Source: Nocardiopsis quinghaiensis (GTDB lineage: Bacteria; Actinomycetota; Actinomycetes; Streptosporangiales; Streptosporangiaceae). Taken from it: a DNA stretch of 64,000 nucleotides. Location of the stretch: NCBI RefSeq assembly GCF_008638365.1, contig NZ_VWVU01000030.1, positions 17,359-81,358 on the forward strand, written 5' to 3'. The notes beneath the pieces are model-generated. The model had not been told where the DNA came from and did no database searches. It saw only the letters and a program-made list of their open reading frames with translations. This document shows positions 16,377 to 24,607 of the stretch, piece after piece. How positions within the stretch are numbered: position 1 is the stretch's first letter; each line of letters opens with the position of its first letter. The translations under genes were made by a program, and so were the position numbers.

Positions 16377-16952
16377 TCAGAGCAGGTCGGCGGGCAGGAG
16401 GCCGTACACGGCCAGGTCGGCGCGGCCCTCGTGCAGCGGCATCGCGCTGCGCTCCACACCCTCGAAGCTGAGCCCGGACCGCTCCGCCACCCGGCGCGAG
16501 CCGCTGTTGTCGGTGGCCGCCTTGATCTCCACCCGCTGGAAGCCCTGGCCGATCGCCCAGCGCGAGACGGCCACGGTCGCCTCGGTCGCGTACCCGCGGC
16601 CGCGGCCCCAGGGCGAGACCCAGTAACCGATCTCGGTGGTCATCGCGGTCCACAGGGTGCGCACCAGGCCTATCGAGCCCACCAGTCGCCCGGTCTCGTG
16701 CTCCACCATGGCCCACTGCTGTCCCTCGCCGCCGGTACGCATGCCAGGGGCCACCTCGCGGCACCACGCCTCGGCGTCCTCACGGGTGTAGGGCACGCCG
16801 GGGCTGGGGATGGGGATCCACCTCTGGAGCTCCGGATCGGTGCAGGAGGTGTACACGTCGTCGATATCGTCCTCGACGAACGCGCGCAGCCGCAGGTGCT
16901 CGGTCTTCAGGATCACGGACGGCAGGATCGGTCTGCCCTGGGTGGTGGTCAC
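16377..16952 (-). CDS. GNAT family N-acetyltransferase (RimJ/RimL type)
   Basis: A 191-residue acetyltransferase. It reads T-E-H-L-R-L-R-A-F near residue 17, I-G-Y-W-V-S-P-W-G-R-G-R-G-Y-A-T-E-A at the acetyl-CoA pyrophosphate loop (R-G-R-G-Y-A family form of Q/R-x-x-G-x-G/A), and N-x-x-S-R-R-V-A-E-R-S-G-L-S-F-E-G late. This is the RimJ/RimL-like Acetyltransf_3 subfamily, whose members acetylate protein N-termini or small amines; the substrate is not predictable. GTG at 16952 has GGGAGAG 8 bases upstream. It is convergent with the DUF6504 gene. Confidence 0.9.
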   Translation of the reverse strand: MTTTQGRPILPSVILKTEHLRLRAFVEDDIDDVYTSCTDPELQRWIPIPSPGVPYTREDAEAWCREVAPGMRTGGEGQQWAMVEHETGRLVGSIGLVRTLWTAMTTEIGYWVSPWGRGRGYATEATVAVSRWAIGQGFQRVEIKAATDNSGSRRVAERSGLSFEGVERSAMPLHEGRADLAVYGLLPADLL

Positions 16953-17109
16953 GCTGGCGTCTCTCCCATCGGTTCGGGGTGCGCTCACGATACGCGCCGT
17001 TCCGAGGGGCCGACACCTGTTCTCCACCCTTCCCGGGGCAGGGGAGACCAAGGCCACGACACCGCCTCCGGGAACCCGTCCGCGAACCCCGGCGCCGCCC
17101 GGCGGTACC

Positions 17110-18213
17110 TCAGGCCAGGCCGGAGACGACCCGCTGGCGGACGGCGGAGTCGAACACCTCCGCGAACGCGTTGCCCGGGCACTCGGTCGCCAGCCAGTCG
17201 CGGTGCCGTGAGAGGGCGTCGCCCGGTGTGACCACGCCCGTACCGGGGTTCACGTACTCGATCCGCTCCGCGGGGTTCACCCCGGTCACCGCGCACAGCA
17301 CGCGCAGCACGTTGACCAGTGAGTCCTGCGCGGCCCTCGTGGGCAGTTCGTCGGTGAAGTCCCCGAGCAGGCACACCCCCACGTTGCCCTGGTTGAACCC
17401 GTAGGCGTGTCCTGCGGTCACCGAACGGGCCCGACCCGGCAGCGGGAGCCCGGAGAAGACCGGCACGCCGTCCTCACCCGAGTGGCGGCCCTCGTAGACC
17501 ACGCCGTCGGGGTCGATGAGCACGTGGTAGCCGATGTCGCCCCAAGCCTGCTGCACCGCGTGCAGGTAGTACACCGCCCGCACGTCCGCGGCGTGGTCGT
17601 CCCCCGTCGGTATCGCGGTGTGGTGCACGGTCAGCGCCTGCACCGGGTGGAACTCCGCCTCCCACAGGTCCTCGCCCGCCTCGCCGAAGCGCCAGGACTC
17701 GTCGGCGCCCCAGCCCGCGCGGGTGCGGAACGGGAGCGCGGCCGGGCCCGGGCCGCGTGACACGTCGGAGGACTCCGGCGACAGCCACACCTGTTCGGGG
17801 CCGCCCAACCGCAGCCCCTCTCCGTCACGCAGGTTCACGGCGGCGGCCTCTCCCCCCGAGCGCACCTCGTAGCCGGTGGCGCCCCTTGGCGCGCGCACCA
17901 GTGTTCCCGCGACCCGGCCGCGGTCCTCGCGGCCCTCGGCGTGGAGGTGTACCGGTCGCCATCCGTCCAGGCCGTCGGCGGTCTCGAAACGGACCGCGGC
18001 ATCGGCCTCCCCGGGCTCCCCGGTGACGGCCACCATGTCGAAGCGCATGCCGGGCCGGACGAGTCCGCCCGGCGCGGAGGGGCGCGCCAACACCCGGGGC
18101 ACGACCCGGTCGCCGGAGTGCCCGGCGAGAGCGGAACGCGGAGAGGGGAGGGCGGTGCCCAGCGCGGTCAGGCCCGCGGCGGTGGCACCGGCCAGGAGGG
18201 TGCGCCTTCGCAT
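17110..18213 (-). CDS. Exported N-acetylmuramoyl-L-alanine amidase (PGRP/Amidase_2 type)
   Basis: A 367-residue protein that starts M-R-R-R-T-L-L-A-G-A-T-A-A-G-L, a Tat-like signal with an S-A-L-A cleavage region near 30. Residues about 35-150 form a beta-rich N-terminal domain. The PGRP/Amidase_2 domain begins at R-A-G-W-G-A-D-E-S and contains L-T-V-H-H-T (zinc His), I-G-Y-H-V-L-I-D-P-D-G-V-V-Y-E-G-R, G-N-V-G-V-C-L-L-G-D-F and H-R-D-W-L-A-T-E-C-P-G with the Cys ligand. Such enzymes cut the amide between MurNAc and the stem peptide and act outside the membrane in wall turnover. The start at 18213 is set by the signal peptide; no strong ribosome site is seen. Confidence 0.92.
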   Translation of the reverse strand: MRRRTLLAGATAAGLTALGTALPSPRSALAGHSGDRVVPRVLARPSAPGGLVRPGMRFDMVAVTGEPGEADAAVRFETADGLDGWRPVHLHAEGREDRGRVAGTLVRAPRGATGYEVRSGGEAAAVNLRDGEGLRLGGPEQVWLSPESSDVSRGPGPAALPFRTRAGWGADESWRFGEAGEDLWEAEFHPVQALTVHHTAIPTGDDHAADVRAVYYLHAVQQAWGDIGYHVLIDPDGVVYEGRHSGEDGVPVFSGLPLPGRARSVTAGHAYGFNQGNVGVCLLGDFTDELPTRAAQDSLVNVLRVLCAVTGVNPAERIEYVNPGTGVVTPGDALSRHRDWLATECPGNAFAEVFDSAVRQRVVSGLA

Positions 18214-18242
18214 GTGTGTCCGTCCGTTCGGTTCGTCCGACT

Positions 18243-18264
18243 GGGTTCCCGGGAGCGGGAACCC
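18243..18264 (-). promoter_or_regulatory. Perfect 9-bp hairpin in the 5' leader of the amidase gene
   Basis: GGGTTCCCG and CGGGAACCC around a 4-base loop lie 30 bases upstream of the amidase start. The hairpin could influence translation or end upstream transcripts. It does not extend into a recognisable c-di-AMP riboswitch. Confidence 0.35.
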
Positions 18265-18794
18265 CGACACCCTTACACGGCGTTATGCCCCGTGTCACCA
18301 GAGGCACGGCCAATCCGTGACAGGTGATGTTCCTGTGACTATGAGTGGTCGGTGATGCCGTGGTGCACGGTGATTTCGCTGGTGCGCGGGAGGAGTGCAT
18401 GGACACGGGGCACATGACCTGCGCCACCACGGGGACGCCGAGGCCGGCGGCGGCCTGCTCGACTTCACCGTCGACGTGGTGCGGGCGCCACCGGCCTGGC
18501 CGCGACGACACCTCCGTGCGGATCGTCCGCTGTCTCACCCGCCCGCACGGAGTCGCTATCGCACATGCTCTGACCTGGGGAGGAGGGGGCCAGGTCTTCC
18601 GTAAACCCAGCGTGCTCACGCCGACTCTGGCACAGTTGGTGATGACTTTGAGGGTCCCGGTATCGAGCCGGGGCCGGTGGCCCGGGGTCTCGGGGGACCC
18701 ATGCGGAAGGCGAGATAGCCACTGGCTACGCTTGTCGGTCAGTATCGGACCAAGCGGAGACGGGCCGTCGAAACACCTCTTTTCGGGGAGCGAC
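18265..18794. other. Long divergent intergenic region before the BluB-CobT gene
   Basis: About 530 bases with no supported gene; the plus frame is open through much of it but has no conserved reading. I looked for a cobalamin riboswitch and did not find the AGCCACTG-centred core in the right setting. A perfect palindrome TAGCCA-C-TGGCTA at 18716-18728 lies 66 bases before the start and may be an operator. Confidence 0.4.
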
Positions 18795-21161
18795 ATGACC
18801 AAGGATGACCGCGAGGACGCCCGGCGCGGCGAGGAGAGCGGACACGAACCACTCCCATGGCACGGCGGCAGACCCGCTCCAGGGACCGGTCCCCGCCTCG
18901 GCGGCCTACTGGACGGGCTTCCCGAGAGCGGGCGCGGTACCCAGGCCCAGACGCACGGGAGCGGCGCACCGACCAACCCGTTCCGCCAGCGGCCCGTCTC
19001 ACCACGGCCGGCCGAGTCCGAGTCCTCCTCTCCCTACGGCGCGCTCCCCCTGGACGCTCCCCCGGTCCCGCGGCCCCAGCCCGAGACCGCTTCCGAGACC
19101 GCGTCCGAGGCCGGGACCGAGGTGGCGCCCCCGAGCGAGCCCGCGGTGGACGCGCCGCACCACCGTCCCAACGTCATCCCCTTCAGAGGTGGGGAGCGCA
19201 CCCCCGGCCCCGGCACCGAGACCGTCCACCAGGCACCTCCCGCGCACACCCCCGACCAGGGGGCCGGGCACCACGAGGAGCAGTCCTCCTCGACCGCCGA
19301 GGCAGAACAGAAGATGCACGTACACCAAGCAGCCAAGCCCCCGCCCGAGCCGCAGCACACCGGACCGCCGGTCCATTCCGTCCCCGAGGCGCAGGAGGCG
19401 CCCGCACACGCGGGCGTCGGCGCCGGCCGGCCCGACCACGCCTACGACGAGGCCGAGCGCGCCGCCGTCTACCGGGCCATCCGCGAACGCCGCGACGTCC
19501 GCGTGGGTTTTCGTCCCGACCCGGTTCCCCACGACGTGCTCACCCGCGTGCTGGAGGCCGCCCACCAGGCACCCAGCATCGGCCACTCCCAGCCCTGGGA
19601 CTTCCTCGTCATCGACGACCCGGGGCTGCGCGGCCGCGTCAGCGGCCTCGCGGAGGCCGAGCGCGACGACTACACGCACGCCCTGCCCAGCACACGCGCA
19701 CGCGCCTTCTCCGGGCTCAAGGTCGAGGCGATCCTCGACGCGCCCCTGAACATCGCCGTCACCGTCGACCCCACACGCGGCGGTCGGCACACCCTGGGCC
19801 GCCACGCCAAACCCGTGGCCGCCTCCCACTCCGCGGCGCTCGCCGCTGAGAACCTCTGGATCGCCGCGCGCGCCGAGGGCCTGGGCGTCGGCTGGGTCAC
19901 CTTCGTCGACGAGCGCGACGTCGCCCGCGCCCTCGAACTCCCCTCCCACCTGGACGTGGTCGCCTACCTGTGTGTCGGCTATGTGGAGGAGTTCCCCACC
20001 GAACCCGAGCTCAGCCTCTCCGGCTGGGCCCGGGGACGCCCCCTGTCCTGGGCGGTGCACCACGACCGCTACGGTCGCCGCGGTCTGCCCGGCCAGGAGC
20101 CCACGAGCCTGCTGGAGGAGACCATCACCACCGTCGGAGCTCTGCACACCCGCGCGGTGGAGGAGGCCAGAGACCGGCAGAACCGGATGACCAAGCCGCC
20201 CGGCTCGCTCGGTGTCCTGGAGGATGTCTCGGTTCAGCTGGCCGGACTCGCGGGGGAGTGCCCCCCGCCCGTTCCCGAGCCGGCCGCCGTCGCCGTGTTC
20301 GCGGGGGACCACGGCGTACACGCCCAGGGGGTGACCGCCTGGCCCCAGGAGGTCACCGCCCAGATGGTGCACAACTTCCTGGAGGGCGGGGCGGTCGTCA
20401 ACGCCTTCGCCTCCCAGGTCGGCGCCGAGGTCACCGTGGTGGACGTCGGCGTGGTCGGCGACCTGCCCCACACCGTGGGCCTGCTGCCCCGCAAGGTCGC
20501 GCGCGGCACCGCCGACTTCACCCAGGGCCCCGCGCTCACCCGCCAGCAGGCCCTCCAGGCGCTGGAGGGCGGTATCGAGGTCGCCCGCGACCTGGTGTCC
20601 GCGGGTAACCGCTGCCTGGTCACCGGCGACATGGGCATCGCCAACACCACCCCGGCCGCCGCCCTGGTGTGCGCCTTCACCGGCGCGGACCCGGCGCAGG
20701 CCACCGGCCGGGGCACCGGCGTGGACGACGCCATGTACGCGCACAAGGTCGACGTGGTGCGGCGTGCCCTGGCCGCGAACCCGGTCGACCCGGACGACCC
20801 CGTCGGCACCCTCGCGGCGCTGGGCGGTCTGGAGCACGCCGCCCTGGCCGGGTTCGTGCTCGGCGGCGCGGCCCTGCGCGTCCCGGTCCTGCTCGACGGG
20901 GTCATCGCCGGCTCGGCCGCCCTGGCCGCTGCGGCGATGTCCCCGGACGTGGTCGGGGCCTGCTTCGCGGGGCACCGCTCCAGCGAACCCGGCCACGGCC
21001 TGGCCCTGGAACACCTGGGCCTGCGGCCCCTGATCGACCTGGAGATGCGTCTGGGCGAGGGGTCCGGCGCGCTGTTGGCCCTGCCGCTGCTCCAGGGCTC
21101 GGCACGCGTCCTGCGCGACGTCGCCACCTTCGACGACGCGGGCGTGTCCGCCGCGCGCTGA
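18795..21161 (+). CDS. cobT: BluB-CobT fusion with long disordered N-terminus
   Basis: A 788-residue fusion. Residues 1-215 are Pro/Glu/Ala-rich and probably disordered. Residues about 218-425 are BluB, the flavin-destroying 5,6-dimethylbenzimidazole synthase (E-R-R-D-V-R-V-G-F-R, H-Q-A-P-S-I-G-H-S-Q-P-W-D-F, G-L-G-V-G-W-V-T-F). Residues about 438-788 are CobT, nicotinate-nucleotide:dimethylbenzimidazole phosphoribosyltransferase (K-P-P-G-S-L-G, F-A-G-D-H-G-V, T-G-D-M-G-I-A-N-T-T-P, final G-E-G-S-G-A catalytic loop). The fusion would hand the lower-ligand base from its synthase to the activating enzyme. ATG 18795 follows CGGGGAG; the frame is open upstream but lacks conservation. A terminator follows at 21176. 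Confidence 0.93.
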   Translation: MTKDDREDARRGEESGHEPLPWHGGRPAPGTGPRLGGLLDGLPESGRGTQAQTHGSGAPTNPFRQRPVSPRPAESESSSPYGALPLDAPPVPRPQPETASETASEAGTEVAPPSEPAVDAPHHRPNVIPFRGGERTPGPGTETVHQAPPAHTPDQGAGHHEEQSSSTAEAEQKMHVHQAAKPPPEPQHTGPPVHSVPEAQEAPAHAGVGAGRPDHAYDEAERAAVYRAIRERRDVRVGFRPDPVPHDVLTRVLEAAHQAPSIGHSQPWDFLVIDDPGLRGRVSGLAEAERDDYTHALPSTRARAFSGLKVEAILDAPLNIAVTVDPTRGGRHTLGRHAKPVAASHSAALAAENLWIAARAEGLGVGWVTFVDERDVARALELPSHLDVVAYLCVGYVEEFPTEPELSLSGWARGRPLSWAVHHDRYGRRGLPGQEPTSLLEETITTVGALHTRAVEEARDRQNRMTKPPGSLGVLEDVSVQLAGLAGECPPPVPEPAAVAVFAGDHGVHAQGVTAWPQEVTAQMVHNFLEGGAVVNAFASQVGAEVTVVDVGVVGDLPHTVGLLPRKVARGTADFTQGPALTRQQALQALEGGIEVARDLVSAGNRCLVTGDMGIANTTPAAALVCAFTGADPAQATGRGTGVDDAMYAHKVDVVRRALAANPVDPDDPVGTLAALGGLEHAALAGFVLGGAALRVPVLLDGVIAGSAALAAAAMSPDVVGACFAGHRSSEPGHGLALEHLGLRPLIDLEMRLGEGSGALLALPLLQGSARVLRDVATFDDAGVSAAR

Positions 21162-21175
21162 CGGCGGTCCCGGCC

Positions 21176-21206
21176 CCGCCCGCACCGACCCCCGGTGCGG
21201 GCGGGC
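21176..21206 (+). terminator. Hairpin terminator after bluB-cobT
   Basis: CCCGCCCGCACC pairs perfectly with GGTGCGGGCGGG around a 7-base loop, 15 bases after the stop. There is no poly-T tract. Confidence 0.7.
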
Positions 21207-21367
21207 TCACACTCCCCGGGCGCGACCCGTTTACGCCCGCGTAACACCTGTTTGACAACGTACGGTGGAACAATCACCGATATCGCCGGTGGCTGGCGTG
21301 CCTCCCGCCGCCAGCACCCCGCCGTCGCCGCCGGGGGCCGGTACGGACGACCGAAGGGGCGCGATCC

Positions 21368-22648
21368 GTGACCTATCTCCTTGGTTTGCGCATGCAGGGC
21401 CGCGACGTCCTCGTCGTCGGCGGGGGCAGAGTCGCCCAGCGCCGGGTGCCCGTACTGATCGAGGACGGTGCCCGGGTCACCCTCATCTCCCCCGAGGTGT
21501 CCGCGGTCCTGGAGGACCTCGCCTCGGCCGGACACCTCACCTGGCACCGCCGCGCCTACGCCCCCGGCGACGTCGCCGGACCGGACGCTCCCGCCTACTG
21601 GCTCGTGCACGCCGCCACCGACGAGCCCGGCGTGAACGCCGCCGTCGCCGAGGAGGCCGAGGACGCCCGCGTGTGGTGCGTGCGCGCCGACGACCGGAAC
21701 GCCTCCTCCGCCTGGACCCCCGCCAGCGGCACCGCGAGCGGGGTCACCGTCGGCGTCGTCGCCTCCGGTGATCCCCGACGCGCGGCCGGACTGCGCGACG
21801 CGGTCGTCGACGGCCTCGCGGACGGCACCCTCGACGCCCGCCGCGGGCGCGAGCGGCTCCGAGGCGTCGCACTCGTCGGGGGAGGCCCGGGTGATCCCGG
21901 TCTGATCACGGTTCGGGGCCAACAGCTCCTCTCCCAGGCCGACGTGGTGGTGGTCGACCGGCTCGCCCCGACCTCCCTGCTGGACCGGCTGCCCGCCGAC
22001 GTCGAGATCGTCGACGCGGCCAAGATCCCCTACGGCCGGTCCATGACGCAGGAGGACATCAACGCGGTCATGATCGACCGCGCGCGGCAGGGCAGGTTCG
22101 TGGTGCGCCTGAAGGGCGGCGACTCCTTCCTGTTCGGCCGCGGCGGCGAGGAGGCCGCCGCCTGCGCCGCCGCCGGAGTCCCCGTCATCGCGGTGCCCGG
22201 TGTGACCAGCGCTCTCGCCGCCCCGGCCAGCGCGGGCATCCCCGCCACCCACCGGGGCGTGGCCCAGGACGTGCACATCGTCTCCGCGCACGTCCCTCCG
22301 GGGGACGACCGCTCCACGGTCGACTGGGCCGGACTCGCCCGCGCGGGCGGTACCGTCATGGTCCTCATGGGAGTGGAGCGCATCGATTCGATCGCCGACG
22401 CCCTCGTCTCCCACGGGCGCTCCTCCGACACGCCCGTAGCCGTGGTACAAGAAGCCACACTGCCGGGCCAGCGGACCGTCACGGGTACGCTGGCCACCAT
22501 CGCCTCGTCGGTCCGATCGGCCGGAGTGCGACCCCCCGCGGTAGTGATCATCGGAGAAGTGGTCAAAACAGCGCGGGAACTTGACATACTGCACACGGGG
22601 ACCCAGTTCGAGACCCGTCGACTGGCGACCGGGCGCGATCTCCAGTGA
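21368..22648 (+). CDS. cobA: CysG-type precorrin-2 dehydrogenase / uroporphyrinogen-III C-methyltransferase
   Basis: A 426-residue bifunctional enzyme. Residues 1-150 are the NAD-binding precorrin-2 dehydrogenase/sirohaem synthase part (V-L-V-V-G-G-G-R-V-A-Q-R-R). Residues about 160-410 are the SAM-dependent uroporphyrinogen-III methyltransferase (V-G-G-G-P-G-D-P-G-L-I-T-V-R-G, V-V-V-D-R-L, V-R-L-K-G-G-D-S-F-L-F-G-R-G-G-E-E, V-P-G-V-T-S-A-L-A). It makes precorrin-2 and sirohydrochlorin, the branch point to sirohaem and cobalamin. It is somewhat shorter than enteric CysG, mainly in the linking helices. GTG 21368 has AAGGGG upstream. It follows the BluB-CobT gene after a terminator, so the two are neighbours but probably separate transcripts. 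Confidence 0.92.
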   Translation: MTYLLGLRMQGRDVLVVGGGRVAQRRVPVLIEDGARVTLISPEVSAVLEDLASAGHLTWHRRAYAPGDVAGPDAPAYWLVHAATDEPGVNAAVAEEAEDARVWCVRADDRNASSAWTPASGTASGVTVGVVASGDPRRAAGLRDAVVDGLADGTLDARRGRERLRGVALVGGGPGDPGLITVRGQQLLSQADVVVVDRLAPTSLLDRLPADVEIVDAAKIPYGRSMTQEDINAVMIDRARQGRFVVRLKGGDSFLFGRGGEEAAACAAAGVPVIAVPGVTSALAAPASAGIPATHRGVAQDVHIVSAHVPPGDDRSTVDWAGLARAGGTVMVLMGVERIDSIADALVSHGRSSDTPVAVVQEATLPGQRTVTGTLATIASSVRSAGVRPPAVVIIGEVVKTARELDILHTGTQFETRRLATGRDLQ

Positions 22649-22720
22649 GACCTTCGTCCGCGGCGTACGTCGTTCACGCGGCGGGGGACCGTCAGCACCG
22701 ATGAGGAGGGCACACCGATC

Positions 22721-24607
22721 ATGACCCGGCCGTCGGCAGCACCGGGGACCACAGGTCCCGGTGCCCCGGACCGGTTCGGAACCGGACCGGCCGCCACCTC
22801 CGACCAGCCCGCCCCGGGCCCCGAGCCCGCGCCCGACGCGGACGCCGGCGCCCGCGTCGGACCCACCGCCCCGGCCCCCGCGGGGTCTGCCAGGCACCGC
22901 GCCTCCGTGTCCGAGGACCACCGTTTCGAACAGGTCCTGGAATCGCTGCGCAAGCACATCCGGGACCTGGAGTTCGCCGACGGCCTGCCCCACGCGGAGG
23001 AGGGCCGCACCCTCCAGACCGACGTGCTCGCCCAACTGTCCGACTACGTGCTGCCCCGGGTACGCCGTTCCGACATCCCGCTGCTGATCGCGGTCGCCGG
23101 ATCCACCGGTGCGGGTAAGTCCACCCTGGTCAACAGCCTGGTCGGCGAACAGGTCACCACCACGGGCGTGCGCCGCCCCACCACCAACAGCCCCGTCCTG
23201 GCCTGCAACCCCGCCGACGTCGACTGGTTCAGCGAGGCCTCCTTCATCCCGTCCCTGCCGCGCGTGCGCCAGCAGGGCCTGGCGATGCCGGGCAAGGACG
23301 GCATGCTGGTGCTGGCCGCCACCGAGGCCATGCCCCGGGGCGTGGCCCTGCTCGACACCCCCGACGTCGACTCCGCCGTCGCCGCCCACCACGAGTTCGC
23401 GGCCAAGTTCCTCGACGCCGCCGACCTGTGGATGTTCGTCACCACCAGCACCCGCTACGCCGACGCGCGTGTGTGGGAGTTCCTGCAGGTCGCCCGTGAC
23501 CGCGACACCTCCCTGGCCGTCGTGCTCTCCCGGGTGCCGCGCAGGGGGCGTCGCCAGCTCCTGGACCACTTCGGGGCCATGCTGGAGGCCAACGGTCTGG
23601 GCACGGCCGCCCGGTTCGCCATCCCCGAGACCGACCAGGTCCGCGGTGAGCGCTTCACCTCCAACGTCGCCGACCACATCCGTGGCTACCTGGCCGACGT
23701 CGCGGGAGAGGCCGATCAGCGCGACCGCGTCACCCGGCGCACCTTCATCGGCGTCATCGACAGCTTCCGCTCCCGGGTGCCCGAACTGGCCCGCCAGGTG
23801 GAGGCGCAGATCGAGACGGGGCGCACGCTCGCCACCGCCGTGGACGACTCCTACGCCACCGCCCGTCACCGTGTCGAGACCAGTCTGGGCGACGGCTCCC
23901 TGCTGCGTGGGTCGCTGCTGGCCCGCTGGCAGGAGGTGGCCGCCGGAGGAGAGCTCGCCAGGAGCCTGCGTCTGCGCGGAAAGCGCGCGCGCAGGGTACG
24001 CCGTGCCGGGCCCCCCGAGCGCAGCCAGCGGGTGATCGCCCTGGAACGGGCCGTCCGCGACGCCCTGGAGGCCCTGGTGGTCTCCGCCTGCGAACGCGCC
24101 TCCGACGAGATCGAGCAGAGGTGGCGGGAGGTGCCCGGAGGCGGCGACCTGGCCGCCAAGGCCCTCAACCAGCCCGGAACCGGCCTGTTGGCGCAGCAGA
24201 TCCGCCAGGAGGTCGCCGAGTGGCAGCGGGAGGTCGCCGAGATGACCACCGCCAGCGGCGCCACCAAGCGCTCCGTGGCCCGGTTCGTCACCTTCGACCA
24301 CGACATCGTCGCCCTGGTCCTGATCATCGACCTGCTCGGCTACGAGCGGTCCCATTCCGGAGGCGGCGCCCACGCGGCCGACCCCTCCGGCCCCTCTCCG
24401 CAGCGCCTGCTCAAGGGGCTGTTCGGCGCCCAGTCACTGCGTAGCATTGGCGCATCGGCGCGGGACGACCTGCGCCAGCGCGTCCTCGGGCTGCTCAACC
24501 GCGAGCGCGTGCCCTTCGACAACGCCCTGGCATCGGCCGGAATCCCGTCCGAGGACAGCGCCGTCCAGCTCTATCAGGCCACGTACAACCTTGAGATAAC
24601 GAGATGA
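22721..24607 (+). CDS. Dynamin-like GTPase, soluble member of pair
   Basis: A 628-residue GTPase. After ~60 Pro/Ala-rich residues and a short helical region, the P-loop V-A-G-S-T-G-A-G-K-S-T lies at about 125-135. Switch I is T-T-T-G-V-R-R-P-T-T-N-S-P and the DxxG-like element is L-L-D-T-P-D-V-D-S. A helical region rich in Arg/Glu runs from 330 to the end. No true membrane helix is seen. It resembles one of the Streptomyces DynA/DynB pair, dynamin-like proteins that stabilise FtsZ rings at sporulation septa; I cannot say which ortholog. The stop overlaps the next start as ATGA (24604-24607), so the two are translationally coupled. GAGGAGG lies 11 bases before the ATG. Confidence 0.85.
   Translation: MTRPSAAPGTTGPGAPDRFGTGPAATSDQPAPGPEPAPDADAGARVGPTAPAPAGSARHRASVSEDHRFEQVLESLRKHIRDLEFADGLPHAEEGRTLQTDVLAQLSDYVLPRVRRSDIPLLIAVAGSTGAGKSTLVNSLVGEQVTTTGVRRPTTNSPVLACNPADVDWFSEASFIPSLPRVRQQGLAMPGKDGMLVLAATEAMPRGVALLDTPDVDSAVAAHHEFAAKFLDAADLWMFVTTSTRYADARVWEFLQVARDRDTSLAVVLSRVPRRGRRQLLDHFGAMLEANGLGTAARFAIPETDQVRGERFTSNVADHIRGYLADVAGEADQRDRVTRRTFIGVIDSFRSRVPELARQVEAQIETGRTLATAVDDSYATARHRVETSLGDGSLLRGSLLARWQEVAAGGELARSLRLRGKRARRVRRAGPPERSQRVIALERAVRDALEALVVSACERASDEIEQRWREVPGGGDLAAKALNQPGTGLLAQQIRQEVAEWQREVAEMTTASGATKRSVARFVTFDHDIVALVLIIDLLGYERSHSGGGAHAADPSGPSPQRLLKGLFGAQSLRSIGASARDDLRQRVLGLLNRERVPFDNALASAGIPSEDSAVQLYQATYNLEITR

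Noticed and set aside
18345..18794. Upstream in-frame extension of the BluB-CobT gene by 150 codons
   Set aside because: No ribosome site or conservation; the ATG at 18795 has a GGGGAG site.
18290..18794. Cobalamin riboswitch before the BluB-CobT gene
   Set aside because: I could not find the conserved B12-box context; the TAGCCACTGGCTA palindrome alone is not enough.
20234..24373. Very long minus-strand open frame opposite the BluB-CobT, CysG and dynamin genes
   Set aside because: It runs across several unrelated genes, reads as low-complexity Gly/Ala/Asp sequence without motifs, and is a by-product of high-GC third-position bias.
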